Shown: positions 26,576 to 35,091, numbered from the stretch's first letter. The stretch is 45,421 nt of DNA from Betaproteobacteria bacterium (GCA_025356445.1 JANXSZ010000073.1:1-45421); one strand, 5' to 3'. The notes: generated by a model from the sequence alone, not told the origin. Program-made: numbers and translations.

Positions 26576-27874
26576 TCACTTCATCCACCACTTCAAAGGC
26601 ACCAGTACCAGGTCGGGGAACAGCACCAGCAGGAACAGCACCGCCAGCTCGGCAAATAAGAACGGCAGCACGCCCTTGAACGAATCGTCCATGTTGATCT
26701 TGGCCACGCCGCACACCACGTTCAGCACGGTGCCCACAGGCGGGGTGATGAGACCGATAGCGTTGTTCATGATGAACAGCACGCCAAAGTACACCGGATC
26801 AATACCCGCTTTGATCACCACAGGCATCAGCACCGGCGTGAGAATCAGCACGGTGGGTGCAAAGTCCAGTGCAGTTCCGACGACGACGATCAGCACCATC
26901 ATCACGAACATCAGCAGCATCTTGTTGCCCATGAACGGTTCCATCAAATTGGCGATCTCGGTGGGGATGTTGGCCACGGTAATCAGCCACGCGCTGACCA
27001 TCGCTGCGGCCACCAAAAACATCACCACAGCGGTGGTTTTACCGGCAGCCAGAATCAAGGCGTACAGCGTCTTCCACTTCAGCTCACGGTAGACGAACAT
27101 GCCCACCGCAAAGCTGTACACCGCCGCTACCACCGCCGCTTCTGTCGGGGTGAACACACCCATCTTCATGCCTCCGATGATGACCACCGGCAAAGCCAGC
27201 GCCAGCGTGCCATTGCGGGTGATACGCAGGCGCTCGGCCATGCTCAACCTGGGGGCGGGCGGCACGTTTTCTTTGCGTGCTACCCACCACCATGTGGCAC
27301 CGATGGCGATGCCCATCATCACACCCGGCACGATGCCCGCCAGAAATAACTTGGTGATCGACACATTCGCCGCCACGCCAAAAATGATGAACCCAATCGA
27401 AGGCGGAATCACTGGCGCGATGATGCCGCCTGCCGCAATCAAGCCCGCTGAGCGCGGCACATCGTAGCCTGCGGCCTTCATCATGGGCAACAGCAGCGCA
27501 GCCAAGGCGGCGGTGTCCGCCACCGCTGAGCCGGAAAGCGACGCCATGATGATGGCAGCAATCACCGCCACATAACCCAAGCCTCCCCGAAAGTGACCTA
27601 CCCAGGCCATGGCCATGTTGACGATACGGCGCGAAAGCCCACCCGCGTTCATGAACTCGCCCGCCAGCAAGAAAAACGGCACTGCCAGCAGCGGGAAGTT
27701 ATCCGCACCATCGACAAAACGCTGGGCAATGATTTGGCTGTCAAACGCAGGCAGTGCGCCGTTGCTGGCGAGGAACGCCATCAGCGAAACACCACAAACC
27801 AACAAGGAATAAGCAATCGGCATACCGAGCGCCATGGCAGCCAGCAGGCTGCCGATAAAAACGAGAACGGTCAT
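26576..27874 (-). CDS. TRAP transporter large permease subunit (DctM family)
   Basis: DctM is the cation-coupled channel subunit of the TRAP transporter in the inner membrane. The 432-residue product is hydrophobic throughout, with about twelve membrane segments. Family signatures are MALGMPIAYSLLVCG, PLLAVPFFLLAGEFMNAGGLSRRIV, MASLSGSAVADTAALAALLLPMM and IIAPVIPPSIGFIIFG. Near the end are FGVLFIMNNAIGLITPPVGTVLNVVCGVA and a final hydrophobic helix before KWWMK. Its ATG overlaps the DctQ stop (ATGA), so the two membrane subunits are translationally coupled. DctP follows 28 bp downstream. Confidence 0.95.
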   Translation of the reverse strand: MTVLVFIGSLLAAMALGMPIAYSLLVCGVSLMAFLASNGALPAFDSQIIAQRFVDGADNFPLLAVPFFLLAGEFMNAGGLSRRIVNMAMAWVGHFRGGLGYVAVIAAIIMASLSGSAVADTAALAALLLPMMKAAGYDVPRSAGLIAAGGIIAPVIPPSIGFIIFGVAANVSITKLFLAGIVPGVMMGIAIGATWWWVARKENVPPAPRLSMAERLRITRNGTLALALPVVIIGGMKMGVFTPTEAAVVAAVYSFAVGMFVYRELKWKTLYALILAAGKTTAVVMFLVAAAMVSAWLITVANIPTEIANLMEPFMGNKMLLMFVMMVLIVVVGTALDFAPTVLILTPVLMPVVIKAGIDPVYFGVLFIMNNAIGLITPPVGTVLNVVCGVAKINMDDSFKGVLPFLFAELAVLFLLVLFPDLVLVPLKWWMK

Positions 27875-28452
27875 GCATGTGCTCCCTGGGCTTGACGTTG
27901 TTGTTCGGCTTTTTGGGCACTTTTGATCGCTTCTTCAGCCTCTTGCAAACCCTCGGCCTCCACCACCATCACCATCTCGTCTTCGCGCATCTGGCCGCTC
28001 AGCAGGCGGTAGAGTTTGTGGACATTGATGATGGCCATCACTGCACCCACGATGTAGCCCATGCCGTAAATCCAGATCATCGACAGACCCACCACGGGCG
28101 AGACGTTGGTGACTTGCAATTCGTGCATCTTCCAGGTGCCGATGAAGAACAGCGCATTGCAAAACAGCATCAGGCATTCGCTCAGGAACACGCACAGCTT
28201 TTTGCCACCCAAGGGCAGTTTGCGCACCAGAGTGTCCACCCCCAAATGCCCGTTTTCGCGCATCGCCACCATGGCCCCGATATAGGTCAACCAGATGAAA
28301 CAATAGCGTGACATTTCCTCTGATACGGTGATGCCCGAGTTGAACACCCAGCGCAGCACAACATTGCCAAACACCATGATGACCATGGCCACAAGGCACA
28401 CCACCACCAGAAACTCCAGCAGCTTGAAAAACCAATCTATGAGCTTGTTCAG
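27871..28452 (-). CDS. TRAP transporter small permease subunit (DctQ family), apparent CTG start
   Basis: DctQ is the four-helix membrane subunit that pairs with DctM. The body is clear: VVVCLVAMVIMVFGNVVLRW, SEEMSRYCFIWLTYIGAMVAMRENGHLG, a third and a fourth helix, then a charged C-terminal helix. The first GTG in frame (28407) would cut into helix 1. The frame in fact extends to an in-frame stop just upstream and reads LNKLIDWFFKLLEFL, the usual DctQ N-terminus. The only possible initiation codon for it is CTG at 28452-28450, placed six bases after AGGAG. I therefore annotate 193 residues with a rare CTG start. It is the first gene of the TRAP-dehydratase operon. Confidence 0.85.
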   Translation of the reverse strand: MNKLIDWFFKLLEFLVVVCLVAMVIMVFGNVVLRWVFNSGITVSEEMSRYCFIWLTYIGAMVAMRENGHLGVDTLVRKLPLGGKKLCVFLSECLMLFCNALFFIGTWKMHELQVTNVSPVVGLSMIWIYGMGYIVGAVMAIINVHKLYRLLSGQMREDEMVMVVEAEGLQEAEEAIKSAQKAEQQRQAQGAHA

Positions 28453-28481
28453 AGGAGTCTCCTGTTATTTTGAAGGAATGC

Positions 28482-29273
28482 TTAGAGCGCGACCGTCACC
28501 GTGGTCACCGTGCGAGAAGCCTTGAGCAAGCGCACCGGGCGGTCTAACTGGGGCAGCTTGCGGCGCGATTTCAGCACCTCATTGATGTCTTCACGCGCAC
28601 CGTCAATCAGCACCAGAATAGCTTTTTCGGCAAGGTCAGGCTGGTGTGCGATGACAGCATCCAGCACGGCACGGTGCAAGGGCAACGAGCGCTTGGGGCC
28701 GTCGGCGCGGGTGATGGAAATCTCAAAACTGGTGCGCAGCAAAGCACTCAGGGCTTTGCTCATTTGCGCGAGCATCAGGTTGTGGCAGGCTTTGAGCAAA
28801 CCCTGGTGGAAGCGCAAATCGTGCGTGACGTAGTCCCCACCCTGCTCTACCGCCACCTTCATACCGACATAGGCAGCTTCGATTTCAGTGATGTCTTCGG
28901 CAGTGGCACGCTCGGCTGCCAAGCGCACCGCAGCGGGTTCGATGATGCGGCGTAAATCCTGCAAATCACGCAAAAACTCAGGCGTGAGGCCCACGCGGGA
29001 TTGCCAGACGATCACATCGGCATCGAACCAGTTCCAGCGCTCACGGGCCAGCACACGGGTGCCCACTTTGGGGCCAGCGCTGACCAAGCCCTTGGCTACC
29101 AGTGACTTGATCACTTCGCGAATCACCGTGCGGCTGACACCGTATTCCTCCCCCAGCAAAGGCTCGGGCGGTATCGCTTGGCCCGGTGCATAGCGCCCGG
29201 ATACGACAGCAAAACCCAGCATGTCCAGCGTATTGCCGTGCATGTTCTTAATCATGGTTTGTACCGAGGTCAT
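28482..29273 (-). CDS. GntR-family (FadR subgroup) transcriptional regulator
   Basis: This ligand-responsive regulator probably controls the sugar-acid genes on both sides. The 263-residue product has a winged helix (PPEPLLGEEYGVSRTVIREVIKSLVAKGLV, then GPKVGTRV) and a C-terminal FCD domain. FCD metal and ligand residues are visible in LRRIIEPAAVRLAAERAT, THDLRFHQGLLKACHN and LPLHRAVLDAVIAHQP. The start at 29273 lacks a clear Shine-Dalgarno, and a palindrome begins eight bases upstream, so the transcript may have a very short leader. It lies 29 bp upstream of dctQ in the same direction and is divergent from the IlvD/Edd-type dehydratase. Confidence 0.93.
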   Translation of the reverse strand: MTSVQTMIKNMHGNTLDMLGFAVVSGRYAPGQAIPPEPLLGEEYGVSRTVIREVIKSLVAKGLVSAGPKVGTRVLARERWNWFDADVIVWQSRVGLTPEFLRDLQDLRRIIEPAAVRLAAERATAEDITEIEAAYVGMKVAVEQGGDYVTHDLRFHQGLLKACHNLMLAQMSKALSALLRTSFEISITRADGPKRSLPLHRAVLDAVIAHQPDLAEKAILVLIDGAREDINEVLKSRRKLPQLDRPVRLLKASRTVTTVTVAL

Positions 29274-29280
29274 GCGACCA

Positions 29281-29293
29281 ATGGTATGACCAT
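29281..29293. promoter_or_regulatory. GntR/FadR-type operator (ATGGT-ATG-ACCAT)
   Basis: Perfect 5-bp arms ATGGT and ACCAT enclose a 3-bp centre in the 50-bp gap between the divergent GntR gene and the IlvD/Edd dehydratase gene. The TGGTnnnACCA form fits the FadR-subgroup consensus TNGTnnnACNA. The position predicts control of both promoters and autoregulation. Confidence 0.7.
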
Positions 29294-29323
29294 AATACGT
29301 TCAAATTCCTAGGAGATACCCTG

Positions 29324-31078
29324 ATGAGTGATTCCAAAAATCCTGAAAACACCCCGAAAAAAGACCCCAAAACACTGCGCAGCCAGCAATGGTTTGGCCG
29401 CCAGGACCGCGATGGCTTTGCCTACCGCAGCTGGGTCAAAGGCAAGGGCGTGCCGCATGACCAGTTCGATGGCCGCCCCGTCATTGGCATCTGCAACACC
29501 TTCAGCGAACTGACGCCCTGCAACAGCCACTTCCGCACGCTGGCCGAGCAAGTGAAGATTGGCGTTTACGAAGCGGGCGGTTTTCCGCTGGAATTCCCGG
29601 TAATGAGCTTAGGCGAGACGCTGCTGCGCCCTACCGCCATGCTGTACCGCAACCTGGCCAGCATGGACGTGGAGGAGTCCATTCGTGGCAACCCGATCGA
29701 CGGCGTGGTGCTGCTGATGGGCTGCGACAAAACCACGCCCTCGCTGCTGATGGGCGCGGCCAGCGTGGATTTGCCCACCATTGGCGTCAGCGGTGGCCCG
29801 ATGCTGAACGGCAAATGGCGCGGCCAAGAGCTGGGCAGTGGCACCGGCGTATGGAGCATGAGCGAACAGGTACGTGCGGGTACGCTGAAGCTGGCGGACT
29901 TCTTTGAAGCCGAAAGCTGCATGCACCGCAGCCACGGCCACTGCATGACGATGGGCACGGCCTCCACCATGGCCAGCATGGTGGAGGCTCTGGGCGTGGG
30001 CCTGCCCGGCAACGCCGCCTACCCGGCTGTCGATGGGCGCCGCAATGTGCTGGCGCGCAGTGCGGGACGGCGCATTGTGGAGATGGTTCACAGCGACCAA
30101 ATCCTGTCCAAGATTTTGACGAAGGAAGCGTTCGAGAACGCCATCCGCACACTCGCCGCCATCGGAGGCTCCACCAATGCCGTGATCCATTTGATCGCCA
30201 TCGCTGGCCGCCTGGGTGTGCCGCTCAGCATCGACGACTTTGACCGCCTGGCCAGCGAGCTGCCCTGTCTGGTCAACCTGCAACCCAGCGGCCAGCACCT
30301 GATGGAAGATTTTTGCTACGCCGGTGGCCTGCCCGTCGTGATGAAGGAAATCGCCCACCTGCTGCACACCGAAATCGTCACCGCCAGCGGCCAAACCGTG
30401 GCGCAGAATTTTGCCGATGCGCAGAACTACGACCCCCGCGTCATCAAAACCTTTGATTCCCCGTTCAAAGAGAAAGCCGGTATTGCGGTGCTGCGCGGTA
30501 ACTTGTCACCACGCGGTGCCGTCATCAAACCCAGCGCTGCTACTCCAGCTTTGATGGTTCACACCGGCCGTGCCGTGGTGTTCGAGAACATCGAAGACTT
30601 CCACGCCCGTATCGACGATGAAGACCTGGACATTGATGAAACCTGCGTGATGGTGCTGAAAAACTGCGGCCCCAAAGGCTACCCCGGCATGGCCGAGGTG
30701 GGCAACATGCCGCTGCCACCCAAGGTGCTGCGCAAAGGCATCACCGACATGGTGCGCATCAGCGACGCGCGCATGAGCGGCACAGCCTACGGCACCGTGG
30801 TGCTGCACACCGCCCCCGAAGCCGCCGCCGGTGGGCCACTGGCGGTGGTGCAGAACGGCGACATGATTGAGCTGGACGTGCCCAATCGCCGCCTGCATTT
30901 GCACATCAGCGATGAAGAGCTGGCCCAGCGCCTTGCCCAGTGGGTGACACCACCGCCACCGCTGTCATCCGGCTACTGGAAGCTGTATGTTGACCATGTG
31001 CTGCAAGCCGATGAGGGGGTGGACTTGGACTTTCTGGTGGGCAAGCGGGGCGCATTTGTGCCTCGGGATAACCACTGA
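29324..31078 (+). CDS. IlvD/Edd-family sugar-acid dehydratase (L-arabonate dehydratase-like)
   Basis: This iron-sulfur dehydratase converts an aldonic acid to a 2-keto-3-deoxy acid; by similarity it belongs near L-arabonate/D-xylonate/D-galactonate dehydratases rather than IlvD itself. The 584-residue product carries cluster-binding cysteines in VIGICNTFSELTPCN, LLMGCDKTTPS and SHGHCMTMGTASTMA. Substrate and Mg sites are in GPKGYPGMAEVGNMPLP and ISDARMSGTAYGTVVLH. It ends with a short extra SGYWKLYVDHVLQADEG segment, as in the sugar-acid subfamily. AGGAGA precedes the ATG. It is divergent from the GntR gene across the operator. Confidence 0.9.
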   Translation: MSDSKNPENTPKKDPKTLRSQQWFGRQDRDGFAYRSWVKGKGVPHDQFDGRPVIGICNTFSELTPCNSHFRTLAEQVKIGVYEAGGFPLEFPVMSLGETLLRPTAMLYRNLASMDVEESIRGNPIDGVVLLMGCDKTTPSLLMGAASVDLPTIGVSGGPMLNGKWRGQELGSGTGVWSMSEQVRAGTLKLADFFEAESCMHRSHGHCMTMGTASTMASMVEALGVGLPGNAAYPAVDGRRNVLARSAGRRIVEMVHSDQILSKILTKEAFENAIRTLAAIGGSTNAVIHLIAIAGRLGVPLSIDDFDRLASELPCLVNLQPSGQHLMEDFCYAGGLPVVMKEIAHLLHTEIVTASGQTVAQNFADAQNYDPRVIKTFDSPFKEKAGIAVLRGNLSPRGAVIKPSAATPALMVHTGRAVVFENIEDFHARIDDEDLDIDETCVMVLKNCGPKGYPGMAEVGNMPLPPKVLRKGITDMVRISDARMSGTAYGTVVLHTAPEAAAGGPLAVVQNGDMIELDVPNRRLHLHISDEELAQRLAQWVTPPPPLSSGYWKLYVDHVLQADEGVDLDFLVGKRGAFVPRDNH

Positions 31079-31103
31079 TCAGCCTCTCTGCGCTTTCAGG
31101 CAG

Positions 31104-31166
31104 ATTACAAGAAAAATGGGCTTCTAGCGCAATCGGGTAGAGCGCTAGAAGCTATCAAAATCATAC
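31104..31166 (-). repeat. REP-like hairpin repeat, copy 1
   Basis: GCTTCTAGCGC (31120-31130) and GCGCTAGAAGC (31142-31152) form a perfect 11-bp stem with an 11-nt loop, flanked by ATTACAAGAAAAAT and TATCAAAATCATA. I recognise this layout from intergenic repeats of Comamonadaceae genomes. It lies just after the dehydratase stop and could act as its terminator or RNA-end stabiliser. A diverged copy lies at 35708-35765. Confidence 0.7.
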
Positions 31167-31181
31167 TGATTTCCTGCCACC

Positions 31182-31448
31182 TCACCCGCGAGGTGGCCCA
31201 TCGCTGTCGCCCACGACCAGCACCGGCATCCGCACACGTTGCAGCGTCTCCGGCGCTTCACCGCGCAGGCGGGCCAGCAGCAATTCGGCCAGTACCAAGC
31301 CCACCAAGCCAGGCGCGGGTTGGTCAATGGACGTGATGGCTTGACAGATCACCGAGTCTGTCCCCAGGCCGTCGTACACGATCAGCGACATATCTTGCCC
31401 CAGCACGCAACCCGCCTGTAAGGCCGTGTGAAGCGCTCGCTCATTGCA
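31182..31448 (-). pseudogene. Remnant of a LacI-family regulator (C-terminal quarter only)
   Basis: The frame reads NERALHTALQAG, DMSLIVYDGLGTD, ITSIDQPAPGLVGLVLAELLLARLRGE and MPVLVVGDSDGPP. This is the end of the periplasmic-binding-like effector domain of LacI/GalR regulators (classic YDD..., TSI.QP, LL..L.G, LV.R.S). Only about 88 codons remain. A stop (31451-31449) ends the frame just before the conserved Asn-Glu-Arg, and no helix-turn-helix can be found in the 250 bases up to the porin. It is therefore a 5'-truncated relic. Its place between a sugar-acid dehydratase and a sugar porin suggests a lost local regulator, whose role the GntR protein may have taken. Confidence 0.8.
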
Positions 31449-31513
31449 TTAACAGCCTCTAGAAACTGCGCATCACCCAGTTAGCACAGGGTTTGTCCCA
31501 ACTGTCAATTTTT

Positions 31514-31536
31514 CATTAATTAACAAATAATTAATG
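31514..31536. promoter_or_regulatory. AT-rich inverted repeat upstream of the porin
   Basis: CATTAATTA-ACAAA-TAATTAATG is a perfect 9-bp inverted repeat, 170-192 bases before the porin ATG and inside a strongly AT-rich patch that contrasts with the surrounding sequence. It could be an operator or part of a promoter. Confidence 0.5.
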
Positions 31537-31567
31537 AATGAAAAATTAATCAAGTTCATGCGAGCTT

Positions 31568-31598
31568 GACGGTGCTCAGGTTGGGCACCGTCTTTTTT
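31568..31598 (+). terminator. Rho-independent terminator in the porin leader region
   Basis: GACGGTGC (31568-31575) pairs with GCACCGTC (31585-31592), followed by six T residues. It lies 108 bases before the porin start on the same strand. It either ends transcription of something upstream or acts as an attenuator in the porin leader. Confidence 0.75.
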
Positions 31599-31705
31599 CA
31601 CCCCTTTACCCCCTCTTTCATACCTACCGCTTCCCACCTGCCAAGGCCTCATCAGCCCTGGTTTCTTAGCCCACTAGTCTCAAAAAACTTAAGGAGATAC
31701 CTCAG

Positions 31706-33004
31706 ATGAAATTCCACAAACTCCGCGCCACTGTGGCCGCCGCTTCCCTGGTCGCCATGGGTGCTTCCGTATTCGCAGCGGATGCACCTGCAGAGACCAA
31801 CATGATCTCGCAAATCGGTGCCAATGCACAAAAAGTAACCGATGCCTTAGGCATTGAATTTTCCGGCTACATGCGCAGCGGCTTTTACGGTGCTTCCGAC
31901 AACGCCCCCAAAGGCGGCTACTCTCTGGGTGGCAGCTTGCAGTTTTTCCGTTTGGGCAACGAAGGCAACAACTACATGGAGTTGAAGCTGGGTAAGCGCT
32001 TTGACCTGGGCGGTGGCGTGAAATGGGGCACTTACTACATGCCCTACGTATTCAACGGCAGCAACGGCACCCAACAGATCTACACCGACATCTCGGGGCT
32101 GGACTTTGCCCCCAACGTCAGCTTTTGGGCTGGCCAGCGCTTCCACCGTATTTCAGACGTTCACATGATCGACAACTGGCTGATGCAAGACGGTGGCGAT
32201 TACGGCGCTGGCGCAGACGGCATCGCCGTAGGCTCGGCCAAGTTGAATGTTGCCATCCACACCGATGGCAACACCGGCAATGGCAACACCAGCACCAACA
32301 ATGCCCGTCGCGTGAACTTCCAGTTGCGTGACATTGACACCAACCCCGGCGGCAAGCTGAACCTGACGGGCGCCATGATCAGCGGCAACTTCGCCAAAGG
32401 CTCTGCCGGTGGCGCGTTAGGCTTGTTGCACAACCAGAGCAACTTCATCATTCCTGGCGTGAACAACCAATTGTTCATCCAATCGTCCACAGGCCACGCG
32501 GGGATGGATGGCCGCTTCTACAACCTGGACGCCGCCGCTACAGCCCCGTCATTGGTTCAGTCTGCGCTGGGTGTGGTGTCCACGGTAGCGGGCACACCGG
32601 CCATGCCGAAACCCGGTGCCAAACAAACCCGTATCGCCGACTCCATCAATTGGCAACTCGGCGTCTTTGGCGGCCAGGCCATCATGGGCTATGAAACGTT
32701 GACGCCCGACGCGTCGGCAACCACCAAAAACTTCTCGCTCGGCGGACGGATGTCTTACGGTGTGGCTAAAAACGTGAAGCTGCTGGCTGAACTGGCTGCC
32801 ACCAATTCCAAGACCGATGGCATGGCGACCAAAACGCTGAACAAAGGCACCTTGGCTCTGGCCCTGTCACCCAACACCGATTTCTGGACACGCCCAGAAC
32901 TTCGCCTGTATGCCACCCGTGTGAACTGGAACAACGCGGCGGGCATCATCTCCGGGCGCAACAACGCAACAACCTTTGGCGCACAAGTAGAAGCCTGGTG
33001 GTAA
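31706..33004 (+). CDS. LamB/maltoporin-family carbohydrate porin
   Basis: This is an outer-membrane channel for sugars or sugar acids. The 432-residue product has a signal peptide (LRATVAAASLVAMGASVFA, cleaved before ADAPAE). A short coiled segment (MISQIGANAQKVTDALG) is followed by the porin barrel starting FSGYMRSGFYG. LamB signatures are GNEGNNYMELKLGKRF, FWAGQRFHRISDVHMIDNWLMQ and the alternating beta-strands to the terminal aromatic residue (QVEAWW), needed for outer-membrane assembly. AAGGAGAT precedes the ATG. Its place between dehydratase and kinase genes implies that it imports the substrate of this pathway. Confidence 0.9.
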   Translation: MKFHKLRATVAAASLVAMGASVFAADAPAETNMISQIGANAQKVTDALGIEFSGYMRSGFYGASDNAPKGGYSLGGSLQFFRLGNEGNNYMELKLGKRFDLGGGVKWGTYYMPYVFNGSNGTQQIYTDISGLDFAPNVSFWAGQRFHRISDVHMIDNWLMQDGGDYGAGADGIAVGSAKLNVAIHTDGNTGNGNTSTNNARRVNFQLRDIDTNPGGKLNLTGAMISGNFAKGSAGGALGLLHNQSNFIIPGVNNQLFIQSSTGHAGMDGRFYNLDAAATAPSLVQSALGVVSTVAGTPAMPKPGAKQTRIADSINWQLGVFGGQAIMGYETLTPDASATTKNFSLGGRMSYGVAKNVKLLAELAATNSKTDGMATKTLNKGTLALALSPNTDFWTRPELRLYATRVNWNNAAGIISGRNNATTFGAQVEAWW

Positions 33005-33093
33005 ATCGTTAAGTTGCGGAGCTGTTTAAGCTGTTGGGTTGTGCCATGGCGGCGTTGCTAACTTGCGCGTTAGCGACAAAGCCATGCCGCTGA

Positions 33094-33126
33094 AACCGCT
33101 GGGTCAACCGACCCAGCGGTTTTTTT
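33094..33126 (+). terminator. Rho-independent terminator after the porin gene
   Basis: AACCGCTGGGTC (33094-33105) and GACCCAGCGGTT (33110-33121) form a 12-bp stem with a 4-nt loop, followed by a T-run. It separates the strongly expressed porin from the kinase genes. Confidence 0.9.
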
Positions 33127-33184
33127 ACTTGACACTTGAAAAGGCCACAGTCGCTGACCTGCCAAGCAGACTTCAACCCCAGCG

Positions 33185-34141
33185 ATGACAATCGCTAGCA
33201 CCATGCACAAACCCTTTGACGTAGCCGCCCTCGGTGAGGCGATGATTGAGTTCAACCAAACCCACCCCGGCCAGCCACAGTACCTGCAAGGCTTTGGCGG
33301 CGACACCAGCAATGCGGCGATCGCCGCTGCCAGAGCGGGCGCCACCACAACCTACCTCACCCGCCTGGGGCAAGACCTGTTTGGCGATGCACTGCAAGCC
33401 CTGTGGCAGCACGAAGGCGTAGACACGCAAGCCGTGGAACGCGATGCGCAAGCCCACACCGCCGTCTACTTCGTCACCCATGGCGAGCAGGGCCACCAAT
33501 TCAGTTATCTGCGTGCCGGCTCTGCAGCCAGCCGCATGACAACGGCATGGGTACAGAGCGAGCCGGTACGCACGTGCATTGCACAGAGCCAGATGCTGCA
33601 TGTCTCAGGCATCTCTCTGGCCCTTTCCACCACAGCCTGTGAGGCCGCACTCGCCGCCATGCGCTCGGCACGTGAGGCGCAAACCCTGGTGTCATTCGAT
33701 TCCAACCTGCGCCTGAAACTCTGGTCACTGGAAACCGCCCGTACCGCCATTGAACAAGCCGTGGGCTTGTGCGATGTGTTCTTGCCCAGCCTGGAAGACA
33801 TCACCCAGCTCACGGGCCTGACCGACCCACATGCCATCGTGGACTGGGGCCACCGCCTGGGCGCACGCGCTGTGGTGCTGAAGCTAGGTGCCAAGGGCGC
33901 TTTGGTCAGCAACGGCCAACAGCGTGCCGAAATACCTGGACACCGCGTTGCGCTGGTAGACGCCACCGGCGCGGGTGACTGCTTTTGTGGCAACCTGCTG
34001 GCCCGCCTGACACAGGGCGATGACGTTTTTGCCGCCGCCCGCTACGCGAATGTCGCCGCCTCACTGGCGGTGCAGGGCTTTGGTGCCGTGGCGCCGCTGC
34101 CCACAGCAGCCCAGGTCAAGGCGGTGCTGGCATGCCATTGA
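33185..34141 (+). CDS. kdgK: PfkB-family 2-keto-3-deoxygluconate kinase
   Basis: This kinase phosphorylates 2-keto-3-deoxygluconate (or an epimer) to KDPG. The 318-residue product has the ribokinase fold: VAALGEAMIEFNQ at the start, GGDTSNAAIAAARAGATTTYLTRLG with the Gly-Gly motif, and a C-terminal VDATGAGDCFCGNLLARL that carries the catalytic Asp and anion hole. FDSNLRLKLW and LPSLEDITQLTG match KDG kinases. Neither ATG 33185 nor ATG 33203 has a convincing Shine-Dalgarno; the first is used. Its last ten bases overlap the start of dgoK, so the two kinases are coupled. It follows the porin terminator. Confidence 0.88.
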   Translation: MTIASTMHKPFDVAALGEAMIEFNQTHPGQPQYLQGFGGDTSNAAIAAARAGATTTYLTRLGQDLFGDALQALWQHEGVDTQAVERDAQAHTAVYFVTHGEQGHQFSYLRAGSAASRMTTAWVQSEPVRTCIAQSQMLHVSGISLALSTTACEAALAAMRSAREAQTLVSFDSNLRLKLWSLETARTAIEQAVGLCDVFLPSLEDITQLTGLTDPHAIVDWGHRLGARAVVLKLGAKGALVSNGQQRAEIPGHRVALVDATGAGDCFCGNLLARLTQGDDVFAAARYANVAASLAVQGFGAVAPLPTAAQVKAVLACH

Positions 34142-35091
34142 TCGCCGTCGATTGGGGCACCAGCGCGCTGCGCGGAGCCTTGCTGGGTGAGCACGGTGAG
34201 GTGCTTGACCAGTGCGCGTCCGGCCAGGGCATTTTGAATGTGCCACCGGGCCAGTTTGCTGCTGTTTTCAGAGCAAACTTTGGCCACTGGATAAGCGAAA
34301 ACCCCACGTTAACCTTGATCTCAGGGATGGCCGGCAGCCAGCAAGGCTGGGTGGAAGCGCCCTACTGTGCTTGCCCCGCAGGCTTTGAGGAACTGGGTGC
34401 CAAACTCAAGTGGATCAATGGCGAAGCTCCCCAACATCACATCGCCATCGTTCCTGGCCTCAGCTGCGAGCACAGCGGCATCCCCGATGTGATGCGGGGC
34501 GAAGAAATCCAGGTCTTTGGGGCTTTGCAGTTGCTGGGCCTGCGCGACACCACCGTGGTGCTGCCCGGCACGCACAGCAAATGGGTGACGGTGCGCGGGC
34601 AACGCATCCTGCACTTTCGCAGTTACATGACGGGTGAAATCTTCGCGCTGCTGCGTCAGCACTCCCTGCTGGCCCGCACCCTGCCCCCCTTACTCCCAAC
34701 ACCCACAAGCAGGACAGAGAGCGCGCCCCCCGAAACGGAAGACACCGCAGCCTTTGACGATGGCGTCACCCACGCGCTGCGCTCACACAGCTTGCTCAAC
34801 ACCGCCTTCAGCACCCGCACCCTGGCGTTGTTTGGCCGCAAATCGCCCACCGCACTGGTCAGTTACCTTTCGGGCCTGGTGATTGGCGAAGAGCTGCGGG
34901 CACAGCACCCGGAACCAGGCAGTGAGGTGGTCGTGATCGGCTCTCCTACACTGACGCAGCGCTACGCACGTGCACTCGCCCTGTGCCAAGTCAAAGTACA
35001 TCGTATTGGCGCTGAGAGCACATGGAATGGGCTATGGTCGCTGTCAAAAACATTGCAAACCATGGGCAAACCCATGCAAACGCCTGACTGA
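34132..35091 (+). CDS. dgoK: 2-dehydro-3-deoxygalactonokinase
   Basis: DgoK phosphorylates 2-keto-3-deoxygalactonate to KDPGal in the De Ley-Doudoroff pathway. The 319-residue product begins IAVDWGTSALRGALLGEHGEV, the ASKHA phosphate-binding loop. Family parts follow: LISGMAGSQQGWVEAPYCACPAG, CEHSGIPDVMRGEEIQVFGAL, VLPGTHSKWVTV and FRSYMTGEIFALLRQHSLLA. The gene overlaps kdgK by ten bases and precedes dgoA by 22 bp. Presence of both an ASKHA-type and a PfkB-type 2-keto-3-deoxy kinase in one operon suggests use of both C4 epimers. Confidence 0.93.
   Translation: MPLIAVDWGTSALRGALLGEHGEVLDQCASGQGILNVPPGQFAAVFRANFGHWISENPTLTLISGMAGSQQGWVEAPYCACPAGFEELGAKLKWINGEAPQHHIAIVPGLSCEHSGIPDVMRGEEIQVFGALQLLGLRDTTVVLPGTHSKWVTVRGQRILHFRSYMTGEIFALLRQHSLLARTLPPLLPTPTSRTESAPPETEDTAAFDDGVTHALRSHSLLNTAFSTRTLALFGRKSPTALVSYLSGLVIGEELRAQHPEPGSEVVVIGSPTLTQRYARALALCQVKVHRIGAESTWNGLWSLSKTLQTMGKPMQTPD

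Noticed and set aside
31145-31327. A 60-codon Cys/Trp-rich minus-strand frame within the LacI remnant
   Set aside because: The neighbouring frame carries the LacI C-terminal motifs, so this one is a shadow.
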